A stretch of 27,749 nt of DNA from Byssothecium circinans (taxonomy: Eukaryota > Ascomycota > Dothideomycetes > Pleosporales > Massarinaceae): contig ML977032.1 of assembly GCA_010015675.1 (NCBI GenBank), positions 128,114 to 155,862 of the forward strand, written 5' to 3'. The notes below the pieces were generated by a model. That model had not been told where the DNA came from, did not search any database, and saw only the letters and a program-made list of their open reading frames with translations. Position 1 is the first letter of the stretch. Each line of letters begins with the position of its first letter. A program made the translations under genes and the position numbers. Shown here piece by piece: positions 9,064-18,686 of the stretch.

Positions 9064-11205
9064 TTACATATCTAGCAGAGTACCAGCTACTTTATGCTGC
9101 CGAAAAGCTGGCTTAAACTGCTTTAAATAGCGCCTAAAACTCCTTACTATTCCGTTAGGTAAACTACAGCCTTGCCCTGTTGCTATCCTGTACAGTTCTG
9201 ATGACGGATTCTCCATCATCTTGAGGTCGTCAAGAGTCCAGTACTTCGCAATTGCTACCTCCATTGCTTGCCGGTAGTCGCCCTGTCGAGCCTCTGTTTT
9301 TTGTCTCTATATAACCCACTGGAAAAACTGCTCAACAAGGTCGTACTCATCCTCAGCTAGGTCGATAGGGCTTGAGGGCTGCTGGGTTGGCGGGTGTAGA
9401 GTAAGAGCAGGTTGAATTGCAGGAGCGTACGGTGCAGCCGTCGGCGGCAGCTTATAGGTAGAGGTTCAATTTTGTATAGGAAATGGCTGAGGATTTGACC
9501 CTTCTGTATGATAGGACACCGCCCTCTGCTGCCGGCCCTCAAACTCGTTCCTCTCCTTCTCTAGTTTGCTTATCTCTCTAGCCTGTTTCTCCTCCATCCG
9601 GAGCTCCATCTTTTCCCTCATAAGCTCCATCTTCTCCGCCATCATATCAGCCTGTATTTGAAGCTGCATCTCCTGCATCTCCTGCCTCTGTTTCTCGATT
9701 TGCTCCCTCATCCGCTGCGCCAGAGTCTGCTTGTTTGATGCCAGGTTGCCTCTCTCTACATGCCCTTTGGCGTATATCCTGTGTTTACACTCATCTGTGG
9801 CTGCCCATTTGGTAGTCTCATCGCGCTCCATTGCAGAAGCCCAGCTATCAATATCTGGCTGATCAAGCTTAAAGTGTAGGCCAGGTTTCTCAGAGGCGTT
9901 CCAGTAGCAGAAGTTACGATTATTTAGGCACCCTTCCTGCAGGCACCTCCACTGCTCGTGCAGCTGTTGTACGAAGTCGCCACGTTTGGCATACCCAGCA
10001 AGCTTAGTGACGGCGTTGACTTGCTTCAGCTAGTTTGATCAATCGTTCCGTGTGCCACTCAGTGTAGATAGGAGCGTCGTTAATGGGGAATTAGGCTCAG
10101 CAATCCTCTTCTTCTCTGCCCTAAGTTTGCCGTACTCAGTAAGGGCAGAGCACTCAACCCGGATCTCAAAGGTAAGCCTGATGGGCCAGGCTCAATGAGT
10201 AAAGTGCTAGGAATCTGCCATATTAAGTATCCACTCCAGAGTAACGTCACCAAAATCCTTAAAGGTTTGCGAGTTGTTCTGCCCCCGGCCGGCCATACTC
10301 CTCACAATCACCTGCTGGTGCAGGAACGTAAACTCCTCCTCACCAACTTTGCCCTTAACAGCCTCACGCACCAGCTGCTCCACCTAGTCAAGGCCGCCCT
10401 TAGCGAGCGTCGAACGCTTCATGTCGCCAGTCTTGCTATCGTTGAGTACGTTGGCCTTGTTAACCCATACTTTCAACACTGGGTTGACGATGTAGTCAAC
10501 CTCAACTTCACGGTTAACGCGGTAGTCAATCTCCTCGTCCTCAAGAAACTCCTCTACAGCGTACGTATCAGGCGTCTCCTTACTCCTCTGCTTCAACTCA
10601 CGCTATAGATTTTTCTTTGCCCACTCACGCTGCAGGCCCTCCAGCGATAATGGCCGCCCGTCAAAGCCATGAGTACGAGGAGGTCCCACTGTACTTTGCT
10701 GGCGACGGCGAGCTTCATGAGTACGATCCTCGTACGCGCCGGCATCAGCCTCATCAAGAGCCTCTTCCTCACTGGAAATAGGTCCCTCAGTCTCCTCAAC
10801 GCCCTCCTCAACAAGGTGGGCCCGGCCCTCTTGCATACGCTCTAAGTACGCCAGCTCCGCGCGCTTTTGCTCCAGCTGAGCCTCCAGCCCCACTAGCCTC
10901 CTCCTTGGCAGCACACTTTGAAACGGATCGGGCGAGATAGCTCGCTCAGCAGGGCGCTTTCGCGGAGGACCTGGCGCCCGAGGAGTCGCAGGAGGTGCTT
11001 TGCCGCCTCGAGCAGGAGGTCGCCCACCGCGTCGAGCAGCTCCCCGGCGAGCAGCAACTCCTCCACGAACAGGAGCAACAGGAGCAACAGGAGCAATAGG
11101 AGCAGGAGTTTGGAGCTCATCAAGGGCGGCAGCACTGTGGTTGTTGACGCCTTTTTGAGCTCTCTTAGAGCGACGCGTCGCAGTCGGTGTGGCTTTTGGG
11201 GGCAT
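9064..11205 (-). pseudogene. Accessory gene of the Tc1/mariner element, inactivated
   Basis: One single frame runs from ATG 11205 to the stop at 9064 (about 713 codons) and is broken by eight in-frame stops (at 10603, 10384, 10207, 10192, 10039, 10030, 9466 and 9307) without any frameshift. The layout is a basic, Pro/Ala/Arg-rich N-terminus with NLS-like TATRRSKRAQKG, an A-P-V tandem stretch, a helical and acidic middle (SSEEEALDEADAGAYED), a Cys/His segment (HEQWRCLQEGC...NFCYW), a long Gln/Glu/Met-rich coiled coil (about 9740-9550), and a C-terminal LDDLKMM..SSELYRIATG..ipngIVRSFRRYL helical domain. It matches no transposase motif. The product was probably a nuclear DNA-associated protein helping or regulating transposition. 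An unrelated captured gene is the alternative. Confidence 0.72.
11056..11106. repeat. 9-bp GGAGCAACA tandem repeat
   Basis: Several copies of a 9-bp unit (ggagcaaca and close variants) lie in the N-terminal part of the accessory gene and encode an Ala-Pro-Val repeat. It is an in-frame minisatellite, expected to vary in copy number. Confidence 0.6.
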
Positions 11206-11288
11206 GGTATAGGCAAATCGGCTGAGTACTCGAAATCTCTGCAGTTGCAACATAAGAAAACGCGTCAGTATATGCCCTCACTAACAAC

Positions 11289-11435
11289 TTTACAGCCTCG
11301 ACTTACGATACGACGGCCTTCGCCCATGTGGTGTGGAAATGGCTGAGATTCACTAGAAACTACGATTTGGCGGGGATTTGGGGGGGAATCGGAATCTTGT
11401 GCATACGCCAAGAATTCCTCGAATTCTGCATACGC
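11289..11435 (-). repeat. Right terminal inverted repeat (147 bp)
   Basis: Reverse complement of 7677-7823 with a single transition difference. It has the same doubled tgcatacgc (gcgtatgca on the other strand) and gaattc palindrome at its outer end. TA follows at 11436-11437. Confidence 0.93.
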
Positions 11436-11940
11436 TAAATTCTTTGTCTTTATATTCATCCTCTATCTGTCCACCATAGAGTCAGGAGATGCGACAGAGT
11501 TAGCGACGAAAATGAAAAGGTACATAAATGGTACCTTTTGGCGAGGCGTCTTTCAGATCTTGGCCAAACACAACGATAAAGGTACGGGTTCGGATGCGGA
11601 TTTTCTAACAACGCACAAAAAAGTCATCTTCCGCTTTCTCCGTCCACAGCTTTACGGCTACAATTGCGAAGGCTCTATCGACGACAACTATAGGGCTTTT
11701 GACGTTCATTGCGACGCGATGATTGCCGATCTGGATGCTTTGAACCAGCTCGCTACGGAGCTTAGAAGAACAGCGGAGCGTCAAAAGGATCGAATGGTTT
11801 TGGCCAATATGTGCCGTCTGGAACAATTGGTTGGATACCTAGGAAGAACGGTCAGGGACGCAAAGTGGTTCGCCGAGCAGCGTCAAAAACTCATTGGCAG
11901 GGCGGACACGAAGTGTGAAGAACACTTGATTATTTGTTGA

Positions 11941-13786
11941 GCGCCCTTCTGGAGTTGCGGCCATCGCGCGGATGGAGGGCCACGAGGGCCAAGTTTATAG
12001 CAGTTATTACTAATATCTGGCTTCACACGGGCTTGGTTACGTGGTCGGTTAGGTCGCACACTGCGTATAAATTCGAGCCTTACTGTTTCTCTCACCCATC
12101 TTCCTTCGTTATCACCCTCGCATACTCATGGCTTCCCCTTTCAATGTGGATGATTGGGCGCTCTTTAACTCACCCAGTTTGTATTTATCGTCAAGTCCTT
12201 CAAATTTAACGTGTTTGGCTGATATATAATACCTATGTTGTGTCAAGGCAAATGACCACAATATTTTAGTAATGAACCCATGACTGGAATTCTGTCCTGT
12301 TGGAGCCCGCCATCCAGAACAATGACACAGTTGCATGCAGGAACAAAACGGTTCCATACTACAGTACTACCATAGGCTCTAGGCGTTTATACTGCTTTGA
12401 TATCGCTTTGAAACCCTTCGCTTGGTAAAAGATATCGATGGAGCTTTTTACATCTACCTCACCGATAACTGCACAGGCTTTTTCTTTTACCACAGCCTCG
12501 GAAATACCGCTTCGAGCGGCGGCTTGCGCATATTCCAGCCTGCTTCCATTTCGTAAAGCTCAAGCTGAGAGGCCGCATCACAGAAGTCATTCCTTTCAAA
12601 CCAGCGCTTGGTTATATGGTAGAATTTATTTCGAATGGCTGTACCCTTTACGCCTTGTCATCCCTCGGGGAGGCCAGCTGCTGCTCGCTGAACGCCCTAT
12701 CGCTCTCGTAAGTTGTCCTGAAAGCCAATACCAAAGTCAAAGGATTTTTTTTATGTTACTTAAACCGTGTCATCAACAATAGATCTTCGAAAGCTTCTGT
12801 AACAGCACTGCTTCTTTATGTGTCGCAAAATAATTTACTCCATGTGTGAGCTGACATATCATAAACACGCCTCTCTCCACTTGATTTCCAGTCGAATTAG
12901 AGATTCTCAATAAAGATTCTGTCATTTTATAGCTGAAGGCATCGTGATTGCCTTTTAGAACGCCACATCGTAGTGATCGGGCTTTACTGGCACTGAGCAT
13001 CAGAGTTGAACTGTGCCATTAGTCTAGGGAAGACCATTCAACTTCATTGCTAATGGAGAACAATATCGACGGCGGTTACAAACGTGTTCAGCCCGAAGGC
13101 GACGGTTCTGTCTCTTGCTGACAGTGCGCGTTGCCGAACATTGCCATCTCCTCCATTCAAGTCTCTGGGTTACTCATTGATTCCGAAGTTCTGGTATGAA
13201 CACGAGTGCGTTGAACTCCGGCCCATTATGCCGCTTCATAAGCGTGTAGGTTGTTTTCCATGCAGGTGCAGGGAAGACAGGAATTTATTCCACACTAAGT
13301 GGGTCGTGCAAATTTGCTGTCGAAGGAGTGATATATGCACTAGAATGGGATTAGCAAAGATGTGGGAAGACTGGTTGCGGCAAGATTATCGAACAAACAG
13401 TGATCTCACCCGATGCGTGAAAGAGGATTGTAAATAGCGTATCTAAATCTACCATCAAATCGTGTTCACACGTACGCTTTCCCCTTCCTCACTTCAACCA
13501 TCCAAAGTCTACAAGGATGTAGGGACGCGTACGATGAAGGCTAAACTTGACATTTAGCATGAAGAACATATTGAGAAGAGACTGATCCGACTTGCCGATA
13601 TGAATTGCTCATCTTCTGAACGAGCGCAGTGAATATCTTTGTTTCGATACGACGGTAATTATTTTTAAAGGTTGAGGAACGTTATACTACATGAGTAACA
13701 AGGTTAGTAGTACGAACCCAACTTATAATACAGTGAGCTAACATACACAAAACACCAACTCCTCCTTCTCCCAAAAGTCGTGATCA
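11941..13786. other. Spacer without a convincing gene; possible decayed coding near 12430-12720
   Basis: About 1.85 kb. Open frames such as 12438-12782 (+), 13084-13437 (+), 12773-13000 (-) and 12112-12357 (-) show no family features. Between 12428 and 12720 protein-like stretches shift from one frame (AFYIYLTDNCTGFFFYHS) to another (RGRITEVIPFKPALGYMVEF), which hints at an old, frameshifted gene that I cannot name. A taattatttttaaaggttga segment with acgttat (about 13651-13687) resembles the repeat pieces at 181-196 and 4826-4841. Confidence 0.4.
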
Positions 13787-15115
13787 TTACAGCGTTTGAG
13801 CGAAGAAGTCTCGAACATCCTGCAGCCAAATCTCCGGCTGACTGATCGCTGGAAAGTGTCCTCCAAAATCATGCCGGCGGAAGAACGTAACATTTGCCAC
13901 TCGTTCGGCCCAGCTCCGAGGCTGTCCATAATTAGCACCAAGACTCAACGCTGTAGAGGAATGACTTACAACAAGCTGCGTGGCGTAAAGCTTTGGATAC
14001 GGACCCTTGGAGTATGACCACTCAATCACGGCTGTCGGCACCTCCGTCTTCGGGAATCCGAATCCCTGCGCCATCATGTCCTTGTACAACCGCATGCTAG
14101 CGTAGGTCCCCTGGACGTATAGCCCCATAGCGATGGTGATCAACTCGGCCTTGCTGTACACGTAGCCGTCGCTCACAGCGCCTATCACAGTGTGTATCCA
14201 GGCCAAGAACCCGACCGGGCTGTCAGTCATAGCCAGCGCGGCAGAGAGTGGTTTTGTGCCGTGGACATTTGCGTACGCATAGTGTGAAGTCTGGAATTCC
14301 TGCGCCGCAAGCATATACGCCGTCTCTTCCGCAGTGGTTTTATTCCGCGCTAGTCGCTCGAGATCGGTCGTGTTGGGAAAGACACTGAAGAAATCTGTGG
14401 CGTGTGCCATGATCGAGCCCGTGTCGGCAGTCATCCACATGCCAATTATCCAGCCCACGTCGGTGCTAAAGATAGCGTACTTGGAATAGCCGAGTTGCTT
14501 CATCAGCGCGTCGAATGCTAGACCAATCTCGCGGACGCCGAGGCCGGTATGCGTAGCTGCTGGGCTGAATCCGTAGCCGGGAAGATCTGGCGCAACGACG
14601 TGGAACCTTGGTGTTGATTCACCGGATGGGTGAGCGAGGGGATGAATGACCTTGCTCCATTCGAGGTTTGTCGACGGCCAGCCATGCAGTATCAGCAGTG
14701 GAATCGGATCATTGGAGTTGTCGCCTTTGGAATCGGAGGCGCGTTCGTGAATGAAATGAATAGGAACTGGATGCTTATAACTCCCTGCTTCGGGAACCGT
14801 AGTCACAAAATGGGAGAATTCCGTGTTGAACTCGGCCTGTACAGCTGCCCAGTCGTACTCTTCCGCCCAGTAACGGGCCAGTTCGTTGATCTCTTTTGGC
14901 GGGGGGCCTTCTTCCCATTCGGGCAAGTCCGGGAGTGTGATTTCCGGACGGTAAAGGCGGACCTTCTGCTTGGTGCGTTCGATGAAATTCGGGTCCACAG
15001 CTATCTTGAAGGGGGTTGGCGTAGTGACGTTTGAAGGGAATGCGAAGTTCATTGTAGAAGGTTGCATTGCGAAGGCTGAAGTGAACAAGAAGCTCAATAC
15101 GCAATGCGAGAGCAT
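13787..15115 (-). CDS. Epoxide hydrolase (alpha/beta hydrolase, EHN type), with signal peptide
   Basis: Single exon. The ATG at 15115 gives 442 residues; an in-frame ATG at 15196 exists, but the 15115 start places a hydrophobic signal-like segment (LSHCVLSFLFTSAFA) at the very N-terminus. Residues about 33-150 are the N-terminal EHN region (FKIAVDPNFIERTKQKVRL, then LPDLPEWEEG). The hydrolase core has the oxyanion motif HGWP (144-147), PDLPGYGFS (176-184), the nucleophile Asp219 in FSTDVGW, and the catalytic His420 in DFGGHFPA. It should open epoxides by attack of Asp219 and hydrolysis of the ester, acting outside the cell or in the secretory path if the signal is real. The nucleophile context STDVG differs slightly from the common GGDWG. 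Microsomal-type homologues or juvenile-hormone-like hydrolases are the same fold. Its promoter lies in the 339-bp gap to 15454. Confidence 0.88.
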   Translation of the reverse strand: MLSHCVLSFLFTSAFAMQPSTMNFAFPSNVTTPTPFKIAVDPNFIERTKQKVRLYRPEITLPDLPEWEEGPPPKEINELARYWAEEYDWAAVQAEFNTEFSHFVTTVPEAGSYKHPVPIHFIHERASDSKGDNSNDPIPLLILHGWPSTNLEWSKVIHPLAHPSGESTPRFHVVAPDLPGYGFSPAATHTGLGVREIGLAFDALMKQLGYSKYAIFSTDVGWIIGMWMTADTGSIMAHATDFFSVFPNTTDLERLARNKTTAEETAYMLAAQEFQTSHYAYANVHGTKPLSAALAMTDSPVGFLAWIHTVIGAVSDGYVYSKAELITIAMGLYVQGTYASMRLYKDMMAQGFGFPKTEVPTAVIEWSYSKGPYPKLYATQLVVSHSSTALSLGANYGQPRSWAERVANVTFFRRHDFGGHFPAISQPEIWLQDVRDFFAQTL

Positions 15116-15454
15116 GACACCAATAGACGACTCGATTATATCAGTCCGGTAGGGAATGCAGGCAGGTAGTGGGTAGTTGAATATGCTGCAGCGCATCAAA
15201 CCGCTTATATAGCAGATGGGCTATTGACGAACTGGAGCAGCCTTACCCGGGACGTATGGGGCGCTTCTTATTGGCCATATGAACTCTTTCGTACGAAACG
15301 GGAGCTTTCAACAACATCGACGACTTTCCATGCTGAATAATTCTGATCGCATCCCCAGGTACGCCCCGAATTCTTGAACAGTGAAGGTTCTTTAGATTTG
15401 TAATAATTAATATTGAGAAGTATGTAAGCGGGAAACAGATCCTACGATGCGCTA

Positions 15455-17554
15455 TCAAGCCCATGAAAAGTGCTCCGAATGCAAATAAACACCACCCCTC
15501 TTCGCTCCTTTAACAATGCTCAAGTTTTCCTTCGCAACAGCATTGCGTACATCATTCTGCATCGTGACAGGTCCGCACACGAATACCGCTAACGATTCGC
15601 CCCCTTCTGCTGCTTTTGCGGCCTCTTCTTCCACCATTGCCGATAAGCGCGGCCGTCCTGCGAACTCTTTGCCAGGTATACTTCCGTTGTGACCCTTGTT
15701 GTGGATCTCGATCTTGTCTGCCGAAGAAATAGAGGGCTGTGTGCTTGCATGGTCTAGCGGCACTTCATCGCCGACCTCCTCTGCAGCGAGTCCGGTGAGG
15801 TGTACTTGAACTCGAATGTGTGATGATGACGCTCTGGGATATTTTGCTAGTAGCTGTTCCACGGTGCGAAGGAACCAGGTGCGGCTTATGGTATCTCGAG
15901 TTGCCAGAATAACTCGGAGTGATACAGGACCGGATGGTCGACGCGCTAGCGGTTCCTCAGTTGAATGAACTTCTTTCGTATCAACGGTGATGTTTTGTAT
16001 TCTCTCCCCAACTGTTGATAGAAGACCAGTTCTCAAGAAGCGCTCAATGAATGGCAAGCACCATCCTGCACCAGAACCACCAGCAACAACGAGTAAATGG
16101 TCACTGTCGCGGTACCTCTGCAAATTGGCTCCGCCATAAGGACCGTCAACGAGTACAGGTACCGCCACGCCGGAATTCCCCATTGCATATTCATACAGCT
16201 TCGCGGTGAAGCCGCCCTGATGTCGGAGGTAGAAGACCATCTCAGCCGGCTCATTCGGGTCTATCGGTGGGGAAGAGCAGATAGTAAACGGATGTGTCGA
16301 AAACGCCTGCAGGATTCCGAAGCTGGTGAAGCGAAGAAAGCAGTGCTGCCCTGGAGTCCAAGCACTCTTGGTCGGAATGGCGATGCGCGTGAAGCCGTTT
16401 TCTTCGACAGTAATGTGGGCTCGTTGGGCAATTCCGTGCTCGAAGCAGGTTCTGAGCCAGGGGTAGATGTAGCAAGGTACGTAGATGGCTGCTGTTGCGA
16501 TGAAATAGTCCCTATGCCAATTATTATTTGAGGAAGTGGGGTAAGACGTTCTAGAGCGTACCATGAAGTGAGTATGTAGTCGCAGTGCCAGAAGAGTGTG
16601 ATGATGAAAATAACGACGGCGACGAAATGCGTCATCTTGAAGAACTCATAGCCAAGGTTGCTGTGAGAAGATTAGCCACAGTTCATTCCTAGTTGAAGGA
16701 GTACGCACCGAATTGAACTATGCGATGCGAAGGTAAGCCAAGCTTGTGCGATGATAGCCACAATTCCAGTCCAGTAGAAAAGTAAACTTGAAGAGAAATG
16801 CATCTCCATATCCTTCCAGTGGACATGGTAGACGATGAATGGAAACGTGTGCACTAGCGAGAGTACGAAAAATGCGTAGGCGATCCACCGGTGGAAGACT
16901 TGGAGTCTCTCATGGGAGACGCCGGTAAGCAGAGTGATCCAGTTCGTCTTGCTCGCAGTCGCGCTGTCCTTGTCAGTCGTGTAAAATCATAGCACAAATC
17001 CAGGACCTACAATACGAATGGCATACAAGCCAACGCCATCCATCCCGATCTCGTAGCTAGTGGTGGTGATCCTCCAAACATGGCATCCGCCCAGTAATAC
17101 GGCTTTGGAGCCAAGTCCATGCAGAAGAAGAACACAGCTCCCGCGAGTCCCAGCAACAGGACTCCCACGGGAGCAGAGCTCCATCCCAAGACTCTGACAT
17201 GGAAGCCACGATAGGCCAGATATCGAACACCTGCGATGGTTTTCTGCCAGATGGGAGGTCCGCGAAAGCGACGGTATCCTAGGATGTGTGAAGAGAGGAC
17301 GTGGCCGAGAATGAAGATACCGATGGCAGACATGAAAAAAGCCACGGTTGGCAGTGCGAAGACGTAATCAGCGATATACCTACAAATCTGGATCAGTGCG
17401 CTTTCATAGTATAATAAAGAAGTTTTTCCTACCAGAAATGCCATCTTTGCATGTAGTATTCGCATTTCTCGGCGGTAAAGTCACCGCACTCGAACTCTCT
17501 ACTCCCATGTAGCTGCAGAGGGTACGTCAACCATATCATGGGTTCCATCTCCAT
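15455..17554 (-). CDS. Ferric/cupric reductase (FRE family)
   Basis: Five exons: 17554-17433, 17379-17011, 16963-16709, 16660-16562 and 16511-15455. The four introns are 53, 47, 48 and 50 nt, all GT..AG, and the sum is exactly 634 codons (633 residues plus stop). The membrane half has about six or seven helices and two bis-His pairs spaced by 14 residues (His188/His202 and His260/His274), the haem ligands of the family. The cytoplasmic half has the FAD motif HPFT (355-358), NADPH-binding DGPYGG (404-409) and GGSGAG (426-431), a CGP motif (about 594-596) and the terminal YLHSEHFSW. It moves electrons from NADPH through FAD and haem to external Fe(III) or Cu(II) at the plasma membrane. The Ctr copper transporter next to it on the opposite strand points to copper reduction. 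All motifs are intact. Confidence 0.92.
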
Positions 17555-18096
17555 CTTTGCGCTCTTTTCTTTGAACCTTTGGCAATCTATGCTTTGAAAT
17601 ACGTGCGCGCGCTACAGTTCAGTTGGTGCTCCCCCAGCGACACCACAAGGTTTTGAGTATCTGGAGCCAACTCTTCTCACCGATGGGTCCTACCCGTAAA
17701 CAGCTCTTGATGAATTCAGCTGGTATGAGCAGATATACGCACATATACGCCCCCCGCAGAATTGCGCAGATTATCCGCTTCGTGATTGGTGTGACCGTCG
17801 ACAGCAAACTTGCGCATCGCATGCCAGGCCGGAACGGTTTTAGCTCGTGTTTTACGCCCCACAGTTACCCGCACGGCATCCTAAGCGAGCCTTTAGCGTC
17901 AGAAACTTGCTCAAACCCTCTCGCCCACGCTTTCCTCCCTCCCGGGCACGTTTCCGAGGCGTGATCGGTTGGTACCGTTATTATTTGCTCTTCTTCCCTC
18001 TCATTTATCTCTCATCTACACGTACCACATTCGACGACTCGCAGTTCTTTATATTATTTTTGTCGACGATATCACAGCGCGATCAATTCTGCCACC
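17555..18096. promoter_or_regulatory. Shared divergent promoter of reductase and Ctr genes, with Mac1-like sites
   Basis: This 542-bp region separates the start codons of the reductase (-) and the copper transporter (+). It contains cttgctca (17906-17913) and tttgctct (17984-17991), each one base from the yeast Mac1 copper-response consensus TTTGCTC(A/G); one also resembles the TGTGCTCA site reported for Aspergillus Mac1. A CT-rich tract at 17985-18010 faces the Ctr gene. Induction under copper shortage is an inference from these sites and the gene pair. Confidence 0.45.
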
Positions 18097-18686
18097 ATGT
18101 CTTCCATGTCGACAAGCGCCTCTCCCTCACCCACAATGCCGGGAATGTCAATGGCGACCTCTACATCCGGATCTATGGATATGTCGCATAGCAGCTCAGA
18201 GATGATGGGCATGGACACGATGGCAATGACTTTCTTCACCTCTACCACCACACCACTTTTCTCCATGGCATGGACACCCACCAGCTCCGGACAATACGCG
18301 GGTACCTGCATCTTCCTGATAATATTCGCGACAATATTCCGCTCTTTACTCGCGATACGATTGAACTTCTTCGAAATCCTGGCCATGGTTAAAAGGCGGC
18401 GCGGCGACGATCAGATGATCTTGTACAACATGGAGAAGCAATCGGGACTGCGAACGTGGAGGGCGAGCGAGGCGGTGATGATGGCGTTCCTCGACGTTGT
18501 GATTGCAGGTACAGGCTATCTTATGTGAGTTCAACCTATCAAAGCAATGCGGAAGTGGGCTGACCTTGCACTAGTATGATTGTGGTCATGACAATGAATG
18601 TTGGGTATTTCCTCTCGATCCTTGGCGGCGTTTTTCTCGGGAGTTTAATATTCGGGCGCTTTATGGGACGGTCCGCAGCACATTGA
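18097..18686 (+). CDS. Ctr-family high-affinity copper transporter
   Basis: Two exons, 18097-18524 and 18575-18686, with a 50-nt intron (GTGAGT...CTAG, branch-like gctgac), giving 179 residues. The extracellular N-terminus is rich in Met, Ser and His (MPGMSMATS, MDMSHSSSEMMGMDTMAM), as in Cu(I)-collecting Mets motifs. Helix 1 follows FSMAWTPTSSGQYAGTC. A basic cytoplasmic loop (KRRRGDD) comes next. Helix 2 carries the family MxxxM (Met144 to Met148) and helix 3 the GxxxG packing motif (Gly161 to Gly165). It imports Cu(I) as a trimer in the plasma membrane. The length agrees with fungal Ctr proteins. The divergent reductase would supply the Cu(I). Confidence 0.9.

Larger units (their letters stand above)
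7677..11435. mobile_element. Tc1/mariner-type transposon, 3759 bp, two genes, 147-bp TIRs
   Basis: The element is bounded by inverted repeats 7677-7823 and 11289-11435 that match at all but one position, and it is flanked on both sides by TA (7675-7676 and 11436-11437), the Tc1/mariner target duplication. It carries a DD34E transposase (7873-9027, +) and a second long gene on the other strand (11205-9064, -), meeting tail to tail. It is larger than the 1.3-2.4 kb usual for single-gene elements of this superfamily. Both genes carry several stop codons of RIP type, so the copy is non-autonomous. It interrupts the Ulp1-like gene. Confidence 0.9.
7231..11940 (+). pseudogene. Ulp1-like (C48) cysteine protease gene, split by a transposon
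   Basis: The left part (7231-7676) and right part (11438-11940) flank the transposon. Residues after the ATG at 7231 include LSDNVIHGLLEMFLP, like the LsD..I start of C48/Ulp1 domains. Then come HDKHFVALYYD (7463-7495, catalytic His region), GILDPS (Asp), and PQQNEFVSCG (about 7641-7672) with the oxyanion Gln and the catalytic Cys. The element sits right behind this Cys-Gly. Removing the element and one TA keeps the frame, continuing FFVFIFILYLST and a C-terminal helical region to the stop at 11938-11940. Two more lesions exist: a frame change between about 7390 and 7463 (or an unseen short intron), and an in-frame TGA at 7538. Ulp1 enzymes cleave SUMO or similar tags. The gene appears dead. 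It could be a host gene or part of an older mobile element. Confidence 0.7.

Noticed and set aside
10195..10608. 137-codon plus-strand open frame
   Set aside because: It lies wholly within the accessory gene of the transposon on the opposite strand, whose own frame continues on both sides. It is a shadow frame.
10918..11346. 142-codon Ser/Arg-rich plus-strand frame
   Set aside because: It is antisense to the Ala/Pro/Arg-rich start of the accessory gene and runs into the right inverted repeat. Its composition is explained by the repeat in the other strand.
13084..13437. Cys-containing 117-codon frame as a possible small secreted protein or zinc-cluster fragment
   Set aside because: It has no signal peptide, the cysteine spacing fits no known binuclear cluster, and there is no supporting splice structure.
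15116..15196. Longer epoxide hydrolase start at the ATG at 15196
   Set aside because: The extra 27 residues are not typical and would place the signal-like hydrophobic segment internally. Kept as an alternative only.
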